A DNA stretch of 64,000 bases from Capsulimonas corticalis (GTDB taxonomy: Bacteria > Armatimonadota > Armatimonadia > Armatimonadales > Capsulimonadaceae). The stretch is taken from assembly GCF_003574315.2 (NCBI RefSeq), contig NZ_AP025739.1:7130001-7194000 (forward strand). The letters are read 5' to 3'. Of this stretch, positions 1 through 9,505 are shown piece by piece. Positions within the stretch are counted from its first letter, which is position 1. Each line of letters opens with the position of its first letter. The translations under genes were made by a program, and so were the position numbers. The notes under the pieces were generated by a model. That model ran no database searches. It worked only from the letters and a program-made list of their open reading frames with translations, and was not told where the DNA came from.

Positions 1-1025
1 GTTTGTACGAAGAACTCATCATAGTCGGCAGCCGTCGATCCCAAGCCTGCGTCGATGGACAATGCGAAGCCCGGGCTTTCGAGCAGACGGCGGGTAGAAA
101 GGTTGTCGACTCCAGCAAGAAGGATACGGGGATCCGCATCGGCCAGAAGTAGCCGCCCGTCGAACCGGCGCTCCACAAGCCGCGTGGCGAAGCCGCGCGC
201 CTCGAGCCAGCGGGAAACGACTCTCGTTTTTAGGTGCCCGATATGCCTGTGGTACGTAAGAACGCTGGTGCTCGGGGTTGAAAGCGTCACATGGTCGTCG
301 TCTTGCAGGCACACCAGCGCCTTGCTGTCAGGATACGGCAACGCGGCCAGTGTCCAAGCGTAGGCTTGTCCAAGGTGCCCCAGGCCGAGCAGCCAAAGGC
401 CGCTCGGGAGATAATATGGCTCAAGCCCCTCTCCGTGCCGCCAGTCCGTTCCGGGCATGGCGAGTGAAAGCCCGAGGCTGCGACGTCCGGCCCACCGATC
501 CCGCCCCAGGAGATATGCGAAGCATTCCGATACTGCTAAGGCACCGGCCAAGACTGCCGCCAGCGGAAACATCGAATCCTCGGGCAGGCGGAACCCGTCT
601 TCCGCCGGGAGCACACCGCCTGACCAGCCGCCATAGGTCACCCGTATGGCCGGGACGTCAGCCCCCTGGGATGTGCAGTCGCCGAGCAAAACAAGCGGCG
701 CGTTGCTGAACGCCTCGCCAGCGATCTGGCCGCCCAGCCGCTGAATTGCCTGCCCAAGCGTTTGACCGCTACCGAGCCCCGTCACCAGTCTTTCATCCCC
801 GTCAACTCCCACGATTCGAACGCCGCCGGCACAGGCCCTGGCCCCTGCATTTGCCATGGTCAGGAGGCATACCTGCCCGGATTCCGTGCGTACGGCGTCC
901 TTCCCCACGACAATAGTGAAGGCGTATCGCCCGAGCATGGCGTATGCTGCGTCCACGGATTGGGCAAGCTGGAGATCGATAAGGATCTTGGCTGCTCTGT
1001 TTAGGTTTTCGCGATTGTGTTGCAT
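1..1025 (-). CDS. ThiF/E1-like adenylyltransferase (partial, runs off the left edge)
   Basis: About 341 codons are visible and no stop falls inside the window. The ATG at 1025 sits 4 bases after the JAB gene stop, so the gene closes the ubiquitin-like operon. Residues 1-205 form an alpha/beta region that I do not recognise. A Rossmann P-loop GLGHLGQ follows at 214-220, then an acidic strand end (QDDDH, 241-245), a lysine in GHLK (266) and AGVDN (304-308), which match the nucleotide-binding elements of ThiF/MoeB/E1 enzymes. Family knowledge: these adenylate the C-terminal glycine of a ubiquitin-like protein and pass it on. Any catalytic cysteine would lie beyond the edge. The long N-terminal region and the Ubl/E2/JAB neighbours argue for protein conjugation rather than thiamine or cofactor synthesis. 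The family call is firm; the substrate is inferred. Confidence 0.85.
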   Translation of the reverse strand, partial: MQHNRENLNRAAKILIDLQLAQSVDAAYAMLGRYAFTIVVGKDAVRTESGQVCLLTMANAGARACAGGVRIVGVDGDERLVTGLGSGQTLGQAIQRLGGQIAGEAFSNAPLVLLGDCTSQGADVPAIRVTYGGWSGGVLPAEDGFRLPEDSMFPLAAVLAGALAVSECFAYLLGRDRWAGRRSLGLSLAMPGTDWRHGEGLEPYYLPSGLWLLGLGHLGQAYAWTLAALPYPDSKALVCLQDDDHVTLSTPSTSVLTYHRHIGHLKTRVVSRWLEARGFATRLVERRFDGRLLLADADPRILLAGVDNLSTRRLLESPGFALSIDAGLGSTAADYDEFFVQ

Positions 1026-1029
1026 TCTT

Positions 1030-1491
1030 TCAGCTCCAACGGCCTACGTATAGCTTTTGAGCGGAAGGCCCAGGTTTGACCTCGCTCCACTGGTGGTTTC
1101 CCAAGAACGTGTAGTACGCGACGTCCGCTGGCTGCGGTCTCCCCTGCGCATAATTGGGGACGATGAAGGCCAGGTGGCCGCTGGAGGCCATCATGGGATT
1201 ATCACGGTCCAGCGGGCTTTGGAAGGGGGGACCGGGATGGGTATGGACATCCGCTACGACTTGCAGGCCGGATTCCTTCAGTATCTTCCAGAGCTTTCTG
1301 TAGCCCACTGAGGTGAAAATGATGTAGCCGGCCTCAAGGCACCCCGGCTCAAGGTCGTCGTAGAAGGCGAATCGGACTGCCTCCCTCCGCCCTTTTACGG
1401 TTTGCCCGAGGAGGAAGGCACCGCTTTCCCTGACACCGTCCCCACGGGCGGCAAGCTCAGAAACGAGATGGCTCCAGGCTGAGATGGGCAT
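1030..1491 (-). CDS. JAB/JAMM metallopeptidase (Prok-JAB family)
   Basis: The product is 153 residues if it starts at the ATG at 1491, nine bases after the E2-like gene stop. A longer frame upstream exists but overlaps the E2 gene and is not needed for the domain. The JAMM zinc site is visible: Glu22 in RESGAFLLG, then His83 and His85 in VHTHPG, Ser92 and Asp95 in QSPLDRD. Known role of the family: zinc isopeptidase that trims ubiquitin-like precursors or removes them from targets. Here it lies between an E2-like and an E1-like gene, so it is the likely deconjugase or processing enzyme of this operon. The His-to-Ser spacing looks one residue shorter than the usual pattern, which does not disturb the metal ligands. 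Confidence 0.85.
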   Translation of the reverse strand: MPISAWSHLVSELAARGDGVRESGAFLLGQTVKGRREAVRFAFYDDLEPGCLEAGYIIFTSVGYRKLWKILKESGLQVVADVHTHPGPPFQSPLDRDNPMMASSGHLAFIVPNYAQGRPQPADVAYYTFLGNHQWSEVKPGPSAQKLYVGRWS

Positions 1492-1498
1492 AGAGAGT

Positions 1499-2487
<989 letters not shown>

Positions 2488-2714
2488 TGTTTTGTCTCCT
2501 CTTGCTACCGCTATCTCGTATTGTAGTTCCGCAAGGCGGTCATAGTCGGCAAGAACAGCAAAGTGCCGGGACCGGCCGCTCTGCGTCCTCTAACTAATCC
2601 ACTACAAGGGAGCATGCAGTATGTGTAAGCAAGGGATAAATTATTTTTGTGGCTTGGAAACGCACCCGCCGATTGCGGGTGGGGAGGTCACGAAACATGA
2701 CCAGCATATGGAAC

Positions 2715-5700
2715 TCACGCAGCCTCGATCGTATCCTTTGGCCGCTGGGGGCAGATCAGCGAGAATCCGCAGAGCTGGCAGGCTTGGTCCGAGGCAGGGT
2801 TAGGCGCGAACACGCCGCTCCCGAGCCCAACGGCGGCGTTCTCGTACTTCTCGATCCGGCCCTTGTCGTGATGCGCCTGCGGCTTGAACCGCTTGGAGGA
2901 GCCGTCCGCCAGGAACCTGGCCTCCACGGATACCAGCCGGTCTGGATAGCTGTCTGACGCCGCTCGATACAGGATGGAGAGGCGGCGGTTCGCGCTCGGG
3001 TCTAGCTCTTGAGGCTTGCCGGTGAACAGCTTGGCGAGAACGAGCGCTCCGTCGCTGCTTCGGTTGAACGCTGCGTCAGGCTCGACGGAAACGCGGCAGT
3101 TTCCCAGCATGGCGATCGCGACGATGCCCTCTGCCGCCACTTCGTCGTCTTTAGCCCCGGATCGCGCCCGCTCGGCCATTTCCACGGCAGCCGTGAGGTA
3201 TTTCTGCTCGTTGACGTGCCCGACTGGACCGCTGGACACCCACGCTTCCCTCAGCATGGCCTCGGCCTGCACCGCGTCGGGGCGTCGCCCCGCTTTCCGC
3301 TCGGACTGAATCCATCCAAGCGCTTGGTATAGGCAAGACTGGAACTGCTGGTACCCCGCCCCAAGCCACGCCCCCCTTACACCGGCGACGCGCCTGTAGT
3401 AGTACTGTCGTGAGCATTTGAGATACGCGTCAAGATCGGACACCAAATACAGCGGGAGATCGCCTTGGCGCGCCGCCATGGCTGCAGCGGCAGGTTTGGC
3501 GGACTGCCCCGATGCCCAGGACAGTCGTTCCACCAGAGGATCGTTGAGGGCGTCGTTGATCAACTGCACCAAGGGAGACCGCAGCGCGGCCCTCCCTGCC
3601 ACGCCATACTGCCGCGCATGGGACAGCACGATGTGCTCGCGAGCACGCGACAGGGCCACGAAGAACAGACACGCCTCTTCGCCGACTGCTGCGTCGTTCC
3701 CGTCCCCCAGTCCGGGCGGCTCAGGAACGCCGTCGTGCGTTCCCTTAGATGGAAACCTGCCCGAAGCCAGGTTCGGCACGTAGACGATCGGGAACTCGAG
3801 CCCTTTCGCCGCATGCACGGTCATGATGCGCATGGCGTTCCAGGACTGCGCCTCGTCCGGCACCTCCCCCTTGAGGCCCTCGCCCGTTGCCACCATCCTC
3901 TGAAGGTGATTCAGGAAGTCTCGCGTCTTGGTTCGCGGCGGTTGGTTCCCGGCGCCGTTTCCTGCCTCCCCCTCCATATCGGCGCTTGGCCCTTCGGCGG
4001 CACCGTGGGTGACGGGCGCGACGATGCGTCGGTCGAAACTGGACGCAAGACGCAGCAACTGATGGATGGCCATAAGTTGCTGAGCGGACTGGAACTCGTC
4101 GTCTGCTCTGCCCCAGAAGTTGCGCAGGTAATCACTTTCCTCGAACAGGTACCTGCGGAGAAGCGTGGTGGGCTCTCCCAGCGCTGACGCGAGGGATCGC
4201 AAGTGCCGCTGCAAGGCGGTGACGCCGGGAAGCGCCGCCGGACTAAGCTGGTCCACGAGGCGGCTGTCCTCGGCGGCGGCGCGGAATCGCAGTCGATGCT
4301 TTTCCATATGGCTGGCAATCAGGAGGGCGTCGGAGGCGGGGATGGCATATTCGGGGATCGAGGCCACCCGTAAGATCTCGTACCCGTTGCCGCCGCTGCA
4401 CAGGGAGATGACGCTGAGCAGATCCTTTATCTCGGTGCGCTCGAAGAGGTCTCCCAGGTAGAGGGTCGGTATGCCTGCAGCGTTGAGGACGGAGACCAGC
4501 GCTTCTGCCTGATTGTGCGACCGGCAAAGGATGGTCTGGTCCCGAAACAGCCACCCCGCAGCGCAGAAGGACTGCGCCATGCGCACGATGCCGGTTGCTT
4601 CCGCCGCCGCGTCGTCTGCCGTCGCGATGGCAACCGCCGCATGTGAGCCAACAGGTGTCGTTCCCCGGTGTGCCTCCCAATCCGAGAAGCCGCCGTCTTC
4701 CTCCCCGCGTGCGCCCATCGCCCTCGCGGCGGTGCTGAAGAGGCGGACGATCGGCTCACGCGACCGGTAGTTCCGCTTCAGATCCTTTCGTCGGCCTGTC
4801 GCGTAGAGTGTCGTGAACAAGGAAACGTTTGCTGCCGATGCTCCCCGAAACCGGTAGATGCTCTGCAGATGGTCCCCGACAACCCACAGGCCTGTGGCCC
4901 CCTCCCCAGCCAGCAGGCGTAGGAGGCGGGTGCAGGCGCGGTTGACGTCCTGGTACTCGTCGGCCAGCACCTGGGGAAACTGGCGTTGCAGTTCCTGCAA
5001 GCACGCCGGGTGCTCCTCGAGAATCCGCACCGCAAGGTAAATCAGGTCGCCGAAGTCGACAAACCCGTTCCGGCGCAGCAGGCCCTCGTACACGGCATAG
5101 CAAGCGCTGACTTCCCCGGCGCGTATGGCTTGGTCCATCTGCTGCTCGACGGCTTCCCGTTCGGGCGCGGTGATCTTGTCCGTGCGAGCAGCCAGGGTGC
5201 GGGCGGCGGCCTCCGCCCCGGCGCGCATGTCCGCGCAGAGCTGTGCGTAGTGGTCGGTTGGGCACAGTTCGTCCTTGGCGCGCGAGATGGCCTTGAGAAT
5301 GCCGGGAAGCTTGAGGGCGGGGTTGTATAGGTTAGCCAAGGCGTCCAGAGGCAGCAGGGACAAGTTGTTTTCGAGAAGGGTGATGCAGTCCAGCCGGTCT
5401 AAGAGCTTGAAGTCGGTGGGCAGGCCGACACGGTCACCATACCGCCGCAGGACCTCCAGTCCAAAACCGTGGAAGGTGCCGACCCACGGCCCTGCGTCTC
5501 TCGTTCCCACGTCCGCAGCCGCGAGGCGTCCACGCATCTCCTCGGCCGCCTTGTTCGAAAAGGTGAGGGCCAGGATGCTCTCGGACGGGATACCTACCGA
5601 GTGCACAAGGTGAGCGCAGCGTCCTACGAGCGTCTTTGTCTTGCCAGTTCCTGGTCCCGCCCCAACTAGAACAGGGAACGCAGAGAACTCCGCAGCGTCT

Positions 5701-6302
5701 TTCTGTGAGGGGTCCAGGTCTGCGCTCACGGGCGGGGCCTCGACCGGCCCGTCCTGAGAAACTGGGAGCAGAACGGCGTTAGCGACCTGCGACAGGACAA
5801 CATGCCTGGACAGGCCAACCATCTCGGCAATCTGTGCGGCGCTCAGCCCCCCGTACCTGAACATCCTTCGGGCAAGCGAGCGTGGCAGCAGCAGTTCCGC
5901 CGCGAACACATTCGCCTCGGACTCACGTCGCTGTCGCGGCGAATAATCATCCACGCGGCGGAGACCAGCGGGAACGGCGTCGTGGTCTGCGTCAAGGTCG
6001 TCCGTCTGGCAGTGGCAGTCGCACTGGTGAAGCTCATTGTGCGCGTACTCATGCGCGGCATGCGAGGGCTGCACGTCAGCTGGCAAACTCTCGTCGATCC
6101 AGATCTCCGAGATCTCTCGGTCGAGCACGGCTTCGGCACCGTTCAGGAGTGCGTCCCCGTGCGGCCTCGGCGTTACCCGTATCTGCGTACGCTCGGCCAG
6201 AGCGGCCAGGATATCACCCGCCCTAATAGGCTCGTCGGACGGAAATCCGAGATCCCGACGCTTCGCAACGGCCTGCCGTCGAATGTTGTCTTCCCACGAC
6301 AT
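2715..6302 (-). CDS. ImmA/IrrE metallopeptidase - UvrD/PcrA (SF1A) helicase - Cys-cluster nuclease-like fusion
   Basis: The product has 1195 residues. The N-terminal domain carries the gluzincin site HEYAH (84-88) and ESEANVFAAELLLP (127-140), typical of ImmA/IrrE proteases, with an unusual run of cysteines (94, 96, 98) just after it. The UvrD part follows: Walker A GAGPGTGKT (214-222), TFSNKAAEEM, LADEYQDVN (motif II), VVGDHLQSIYRFRGA (motif III) and VALSRAREH (motif VI). The C-terminus has a split cysteine cluster (YLKCSRQYYY, then CQLCGFSLICP), as in AddB/Cas4-type Fe-S nucleases, but the expected D and E-x-K residues look replaced (KLFTGK preceded by LVLA), so the nuclease may be inactive. 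The start has GGGAGGGG ahead of it. It follows the putative regulator by 32 bases, and IrrE proteins usually cleave a partner regulator. Confidence 0.9.
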   Translation of the reverse strand: MSWEDNIRRQAVAKRRDLGFPSDEPIRAGDILAALAERTQIRVTPRPHGDALLNGAEAVLDREISEIWIDESLPADVQPSHAAHEYAHNELHQCDCHCQTDDLDADHDAVPAGLRRVDDYSPRQRRESEANVFAAELLLPRSLARRMFRYGGLSAAQIAEMVGLSRHVVLSQVANAVLLPVSQDGPVEAPPVSADLDPSQKDAAEFSAFPVLVGAGPGTGKTKTLVGRCAHLVHSVGIPSESILALTFSNKAAEEMRGRLAAADVGTRDAGPWVGTFHGFGLEVLRRYGDRVGLPTDFKLLDRLDCITLLENNLSLLPLDALANLYNPALKLPGILKAISRAKDELCPTDHYAQLCADMRAGAEAAARTLAARTDKITAPEREAVEQQMDQAIRAGEVSACYAVYEGLLRRNGFVDFGDLIYLAVRILEEHPACLQELQRQFPQVLADEYQDVNRACTRLLRLLAGEGATGLWVVGDHLQSIYRFRGASAANVSLFTTLYATGRRKDLKRNYRSREPIVRLFSTAARAMGARGEEDGGFSDWEAHRGTTPVGSHAAVAIATADDAAAEATGIVRMAQSFCAAGWLFRDQTILCRSHNQAEALVSVLNAAGIPTLYLGDLFERTEIKDLLSVISLCSGGNGYEILRVASIPEYAIPASDALLIASHMEKHRLRFRAAAEDSRLVDQLSPAALPGVTALQRHLRSLASALGEPTTLLRRYLFEESDYLRNFWGRADDEFQSAQQLMAIHQLLRLASSFDRRIVAPVTHGAAEGPSADMEGEAGNGAGNQPPRTKTRDFLNHLQRMVATGEGLKGEVPDEAQSWNAMRIMTVHAAKGLEFPIVYVPNLASGRFPSKGTHDGVPEPPGLGDGNDAAVGEEACLFFVALSRAREHIVLSHARQYGVAGRAALRSPLVQLINDALNDPLVERLSWASGQSAKPAAAAMAARQGDLPLYLVSDLDAYLKCSRQYYYRRVAGVRGAWLGAGYQQFQSCLYQALGWIQSERKAGRRPDAVQAEAMLREAWVSSGPVGHVNEQKYLTAAVEMAERARSGAKDDEVAAEGIVAIAMLGNCRVSVEPDAAFNRSSDGALVLAKLFTGKPQELDPSANRRLSILYRAASDSYPDRLVSVEARFLADGSSKRFKPQAHHDKGRIEKYENAAVGLGSGVFAPNPASDQACQLCGFSLICPQRPKDTIEAA

Positions 6303-6334
6303 CGGCTGCCCCCTCCCAAGCAGATCGCCTGGCC

Positions 6335-7012
6335 TTAAACTTCCAACTGCTTGGTCCAGAACTCGCGATCCGCTTCGGTAAGCGACGAGGCGGTGCTGAG
6401 TGCGTCGGCAAACGATTCCTGCGCCGAGTCGGAGACGCGGGGCGCGGATCGTGCTTTGTAGGAGGCCTGGGCTGACAGGCGAGGATCAGAGCGTAGATAG
6501 GTGACGATGGCCTCAGAAGCGTAGTCGAGTTGCTCAGCTATCCTATCCACGAGGATGATGGGGATTGTGTTCAAGTCAATCCGACGTTGGTTCAGCTTCG
6601 CGAGCACGGTCGTGTCGATCCTGAGGGTTGCTGCCAGCTGTCTTGGCTGTATCCCGAGACTCCGCGCGCGGTCGAGTAGGTTAGTGAGCGGCGGAACGGC
6701 GTTTCGGGCAGCACGGATAGCAAGGGAGAAGCCAGGAAAAAAAACGGCCAACACCTGATCACCAACCGCGCCAATGCGTTCCTCCACTTCCGCGTCGCTG
6801 TCCGTCTCAGTATCTTCCGTCAGATGCCGACAAACCGCCAATTCCGTCAGGTCTTCAGCGTGGTCGGGATATCGTGCGAACCAGGCTTTCAACGTACGTT
6901 CGTCATCACCGTTCTTCTCCAAATCCTCCAGGAACGCATACGCTACGGCATCACCGTCAGAAGATCCGATGGGAATGCCTGCGGTACCGTCCGGCCTATC
7001 AAACTGCGGCAT
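6335..7012 (-). CDS. Putative helix-turn-helix partner protein of the IrrE-helicase
   Basis: The product has 225 residues. The start at 7012 has AGGAG eight bases upstream and lies inside the 3' end of the sigma-like gene (14-base overlap), so translation is probably coupled. Residues 1-75 are acidic (DLEKNGDDER, TEDTETDSDAEVEER). The middle segment (about 115-160) reads RARSLGIQPRQLAATLRI then DTTVLAKLNQRRIDL, which resembles an XRE-like helix-turn-helix followed by a linker. Family knowledge: ImmA/IrrE proteases commonly act on such adjacent regulators. The inference is that this is the cleavable repressor or sensor for the downstream helicase gene. No database family is recognised with certainty, and the DNA-binding helix is weak by eye. 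Confidence 0.6.
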   Translation of the reverse strand: MPQFDRPDGTAGIPIGSSDGDAVAYAFLEDLEKNGDDERTLKAWFARYPDHAEDLTELAVCRHLTEDTETDSDAEVEERIGAVGDQVLAVFFPGFSLAIRAARNAVPPLTNLLDRARSLGIQPRQLAATLRIDTTVLAKLNQRRIDLNTIPIILVDRIAEQLDYASEAIVTYLRSDPRLSAQASYKARSAPRVSDSAQESFADALSTASSLTEADREFWTKQLEV

Positions 7013-7781
7013 CTTGCTTCTCCTTGCGCCAGGCGCTTAAGATGGACTCGGCTGTTGCCAAGTAGTTGTATACGGTCTTTCTTTTAAGGTCAAGATGCTT
7101 CATGACCGTAGGTTCTTCCGGATCCGCGCTGGAAACCGGAAGGCTGACATAATGCACCAGCCAGAAAGTCTGGTAGATCGGCTTGGGATGCCTCGGCAGC
7201 CGCGACAGCGCGTCGCGGACGAGGACCTCCTGCACGGGCGACAGCGCCAAGGACGGCATACCGTCGAACGCATCGACCTCTTCCCCGTCTTTGTCCACCG
7301 TCAGGGCAGCCTCTTCGGTTCGTAGGCGCTGTCGGTACCGGCGAACAATCTGCGTGGCTTTCCGTATTAGGCAGACACCAAAGCGGCATTCCCAAAACTC
7401 CTGCTCGGCCGACAGGTCGCACACAGATGCAGCTACGAGCTGGAAGATATCGCGCCAGACCTCCTCGGCGGGGAGCTCCACTTCGAGGATATTGTCAGTG
7501 GCACCGACGTACTTCCGGATCCAAGGACGTAGTCGCACGAACAGAGCGTTCATTGCCCTTCCTGCTCTGTAGTCGTCTCCTACGGCGATGAAAAAGCGAA
7601 TCACTGTAACCAGGGCTTCGTCAGACAACATCTCATGCGATCGTGGCCCTTGTACGAGCGCGAGCAACCGGCCCGCGTCCAGGTGCTCGATGCTTTTCAG
7701 CTGCTCAGCGACGTGCGGCTCGCGGTGGCGCGCAAGTGGTCTTATGAGAGACGGAGCGCGGGTTTCTTCAGTTGAATGCAT
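6999..7781 (-). CDS. Sigma-70-like (ECF-type) factor heading the IrrE-helicase operon
   Basis: The product has 260 residues, with GGAGTGG upstream of the ATG at 7781. The C-terminal third resembles sigma region 4: LSRLPRHPKPIYQTFWL, an acidic SSADPEEPTVMKHLDLKR, then KTVYNYLATAESILSAW, where a recognition-type helix would lie. The middle region (AEEVWRDIFQLVAASV, FGVCLIRKATQIVRRYRQR) would be region 2-like. It is the first gene of the minus-strand set. A dedicated sigma-like factor ahead of a regulator and an IrrE-helicase suggests self-contained control of the whole locus. The alternative is a sigma-derived DNA-binding or signalling protein that no longer recruits polymerase. Confidence 0.65.
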   Translation of the reverse strand: MHSTEETRAPSLIRPLARHREPHVAEQLKSIEHLDAGRLLALVQGPRSHEMLSDEALVTVIRFFIAVGDDYRAGRAMNALFVRLRPWIRKYVGATDNILEVELPAEEVWRDIFQLVAASVCDLSAEQEFWECRFGVCLIRKATQIVRRYRQRLRTEEAALTVDKDGEEVDAFDGMPSLALSPVQEVLVRDALSRLPRHPKPIYQTFWLVHYVSLPVSSADPEEPTVMKHLDLKRKTVYNYLATAESILSAWRKEKQDAAV

Positions 7782-8161
7782 TTATTCCACTCCGACAGCA
7801 TGGTGTATATGTGTAAGTTCGGATGGAGATAGTGCAATATCCATCTGACCATGCTGGCCGACGAACCTATAGGTCTATTTGGTAATTATAGCAGGAGAGC
7901 GCACAAAATCGGCACTCGACAAAATAGAGTTAGAACACGTGGAACTCACCGACACGGAAGTTCGCGAACAGATACATAGCGCAGTAGAAAGTGCCCTGCT
8001 AAACTCGGAATAGGTATGTTAGTTGGATTTTATAGATTATGCCCCCGTATACGCGGCCGCGCACCTTAGATCGCACCCGAAGAACGTGATCGGTTGGAAT
8101 GCTCCTTGCGCGGCGACTTGCCTCCTGTTATAACGGTCGAGTCTATCGTTAGTTCCAACCC
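7782..8161. other. Intergenic region, 380 bases, no convincing gene
   Basis: This separates the minus-strand sigma operon from a plus-strand small gene and should hold promoters for both, but I see no textbook -35/-10 pair. A short open stretch at about 7950-8013 (VELTDTEVREQIHSAVESAL...) has no good start and is left out. A weak inverted repeat TAACG...CGTTA lies just before 8162. Confidence 0.4.
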
Positions 8162-8377
8162 ATGAACCTGCCCGTCCCCACCGACGCCGAGGTTGAGGAG
8201 TTCGCCGGCATCTACGAGAGGGAGCTTGGAATCCGGCTGGATGGGGAGCAGGCCCGCGAGGGGGCGACCCTCTTCCTCCAGCTCTTCTACCTCGGCACCT
8301 ACGGCCTGGCCCATATCGAGTGGGAGAAGAAACAGGCGAAGCCTCATGGCGACGGCGTTAGCGGGGCGAAGGAGTAG
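8162..8377 (+). CDS. Small acidic hypothetical protein
   Basis: The product has 71 residues. It begins MNLPVPTDAEVEEFAGIYER, followed by a helix (GEQAREGATLFLQLFYLGTYG). This pattern, a short acidic start, Y.rE.Gi.L..EqA, then a hydrophobic LFLQLFYL helix, is one I associate with small conserved proteins encoded beside mobile elements in several phyla, without known function. The start at 8162 has no clear Shine-Dalgarno. The codon pattern (G/C-ending) fits a real gene. Confidence 0.6.
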   Translation: MNLPVPTDAEVEEFAGIYERELGIRLDGEQAREGATLFLQLFYLGTYGLAHIEWEKKQAKPHGDGVSGAKE

Positions 8378-8553
8378 TGCCCTTCTTTTACCAGGGTGAG
8401 AATAGCTTCTCTGATGCGGCACCAAGCAGGAAGTCATACTCTGCGCCTTTAGATCCCGAGTTCCCTAGGGATGATGCGGGCCTTCCCCGCTCTGCTAGGT
8501 CTCCGGCGCCGAGCCCTCGATCCGCCTCTATCTTACCGACCAGGAGGCGGCAC

Positions 8554-8787
8554 TCAGTCCTGATGGAGGCCGCTGGGACCGCCTGGAGCCGTGACGCCCT
8601 TTCGCTTCGGCAACTTGGATTCCTCCCACGCACGGACGTCTATCGCTGACGCAAGCTCAATTTTCTGCATATTCCCTTCCTGGAGCGCTTTTATAAGCCT
8701 TTCTGCGCCTTCGATTTCCCCATAATTGGGTCCACCAGCAAAGACATGTTCAACGTATCTGACGCTTTTACGGCCCCATGCGGTCAA
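8554..8787 (-). CDS. Small hypothetical protein at the end of the sensor operon
   Basis: The product would have 77 residues. The ATG at 8787 lies 20 bases inside the 3' end of the upstream membrane-sensor gene, which would allow coupled translation. The sequence (YVEHVFAGGPNYGEIEGAER, LIKALQEGNMQKIELASAID) looks protein-like but matches nothing I know. It could equally be a chance frame or the relic of the lost output domain of the adjacent sensor. Confidence 0.4.
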   Translation of the reverse strand: MTAWGRKSVRYVEHVFAGGPNYGEIEGAERLIKALQEGNMQKIELASAIDVRAWEESKLPKRKGVTAPGGPSGLHQD

Positions 8788-9319
8788 CGGCTCGTTCCAG
8801 CCAGCGACGCACCAGCTCTTGGGTAAAGGCGTTAATGGCTGACGCGAGCGCCGTAGCGGCGAAGGCGTGTTCGGATGGGCTACCCAACAGAAGCAGGCGC
8901 GCCAGGAAGTTAAGGGCTAACCGGTACACTTCTAGCGCCAGCGTTGTCAGCCCGGCGTAGACGACCGTGGCCCGGACGACCACCTGGACGTCGAAAAAGT
9001 GGTGTGAGAATATGGCCGCGCCTAAAGTCATCAGAAGCAGGATGGTCGAGGGTGTGTCCAGGTGAATCCATCGGAAGTCTCCGATCCAGTACGGCACTAA
9101 AGCGTTACTCACGAGGGCGACCGAGGCCGTCGCCAGGATGCCCCACCCGATCAGGCGCAGATGATCCCGGACCTCGGGCGCAACCGGCCGGGGCGACCGA
9201 AATGCAGCCGTGACCGCTCCGGCACGAAAAGGGAGTGAGTGGAGAAACGTATTAAGGAGGGGATAGGTGCCTCTCAAGTCGAAGCTGGAGCACGCCCGCA
9301 TGGCGCTTCTCGCGGGCAA
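8768..9319 (-). CDS. Truncated 7TM-type membrane sensor, paralogue of the next gene
   Basis: The product has 183 residues. From about residue 45 it aligns by eye with residues 150-290 of the 307-residue protein encoded at 9506-10429: LIGWGILATASVALVSNALV against LIGAGILATASVAVTTNIVL, then VPYWIGDFR against LPYWYGDFR, and matching helices to the C-terminal RWLERAVDRM. The first four or so membrane helices of the paralogue are missing, and the first 20 residues look unrelated, so this is probably a 5'-truncated duplicate. It resembles the N-terminal membrane region of 7TM histidine kinases but has no kinase domain. It may be non-functional. Confidence 0.55.
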   Translation of the reverse strand: MPARSAMRACSSFDLRGTYPLLNTFLHSLPFRAGAVTAAFRSPRPVAPEVRDHLRLIGWGILATASVALVSNALVPYWIGDFRWIHLDTPSTILLLMTLGAAIFSHHFFDVQVVVRATVVYAGLTTLALEVYRLALNFLARLLLLGSPSEHAFAATALASAINAFTQELVRRWLERAVDRMGP

Positions 9320-9505
9320 GGCGGCTTGGACGGGCTGGGCCGTATGGCGGAAGCGTTCCTTGCGGACCCACGGAACGCCCGGTACGCCGACCGGAGGTGC
9401 AAGGTGGCCCTGATGGAACTGTACGCTGCTACCGGGGAGCCCCGACCCTTCCGAGACTACACCCTCGGCCGCCGCGTATCTGATCCCCGCCTATTCCCTG
9501 CCGCC

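Noticed and set aside
2488-2590. In-frame coding-like extension upstream of the tandem ubiquitin-like gene
   Set aside because: The frame is open and reads plausibly (ADYDRLAELQYEIAVARGD) but contains no ATG, GTG or TTG start, while the ATG at 2487 has an ideal Shine-Dalgarno.
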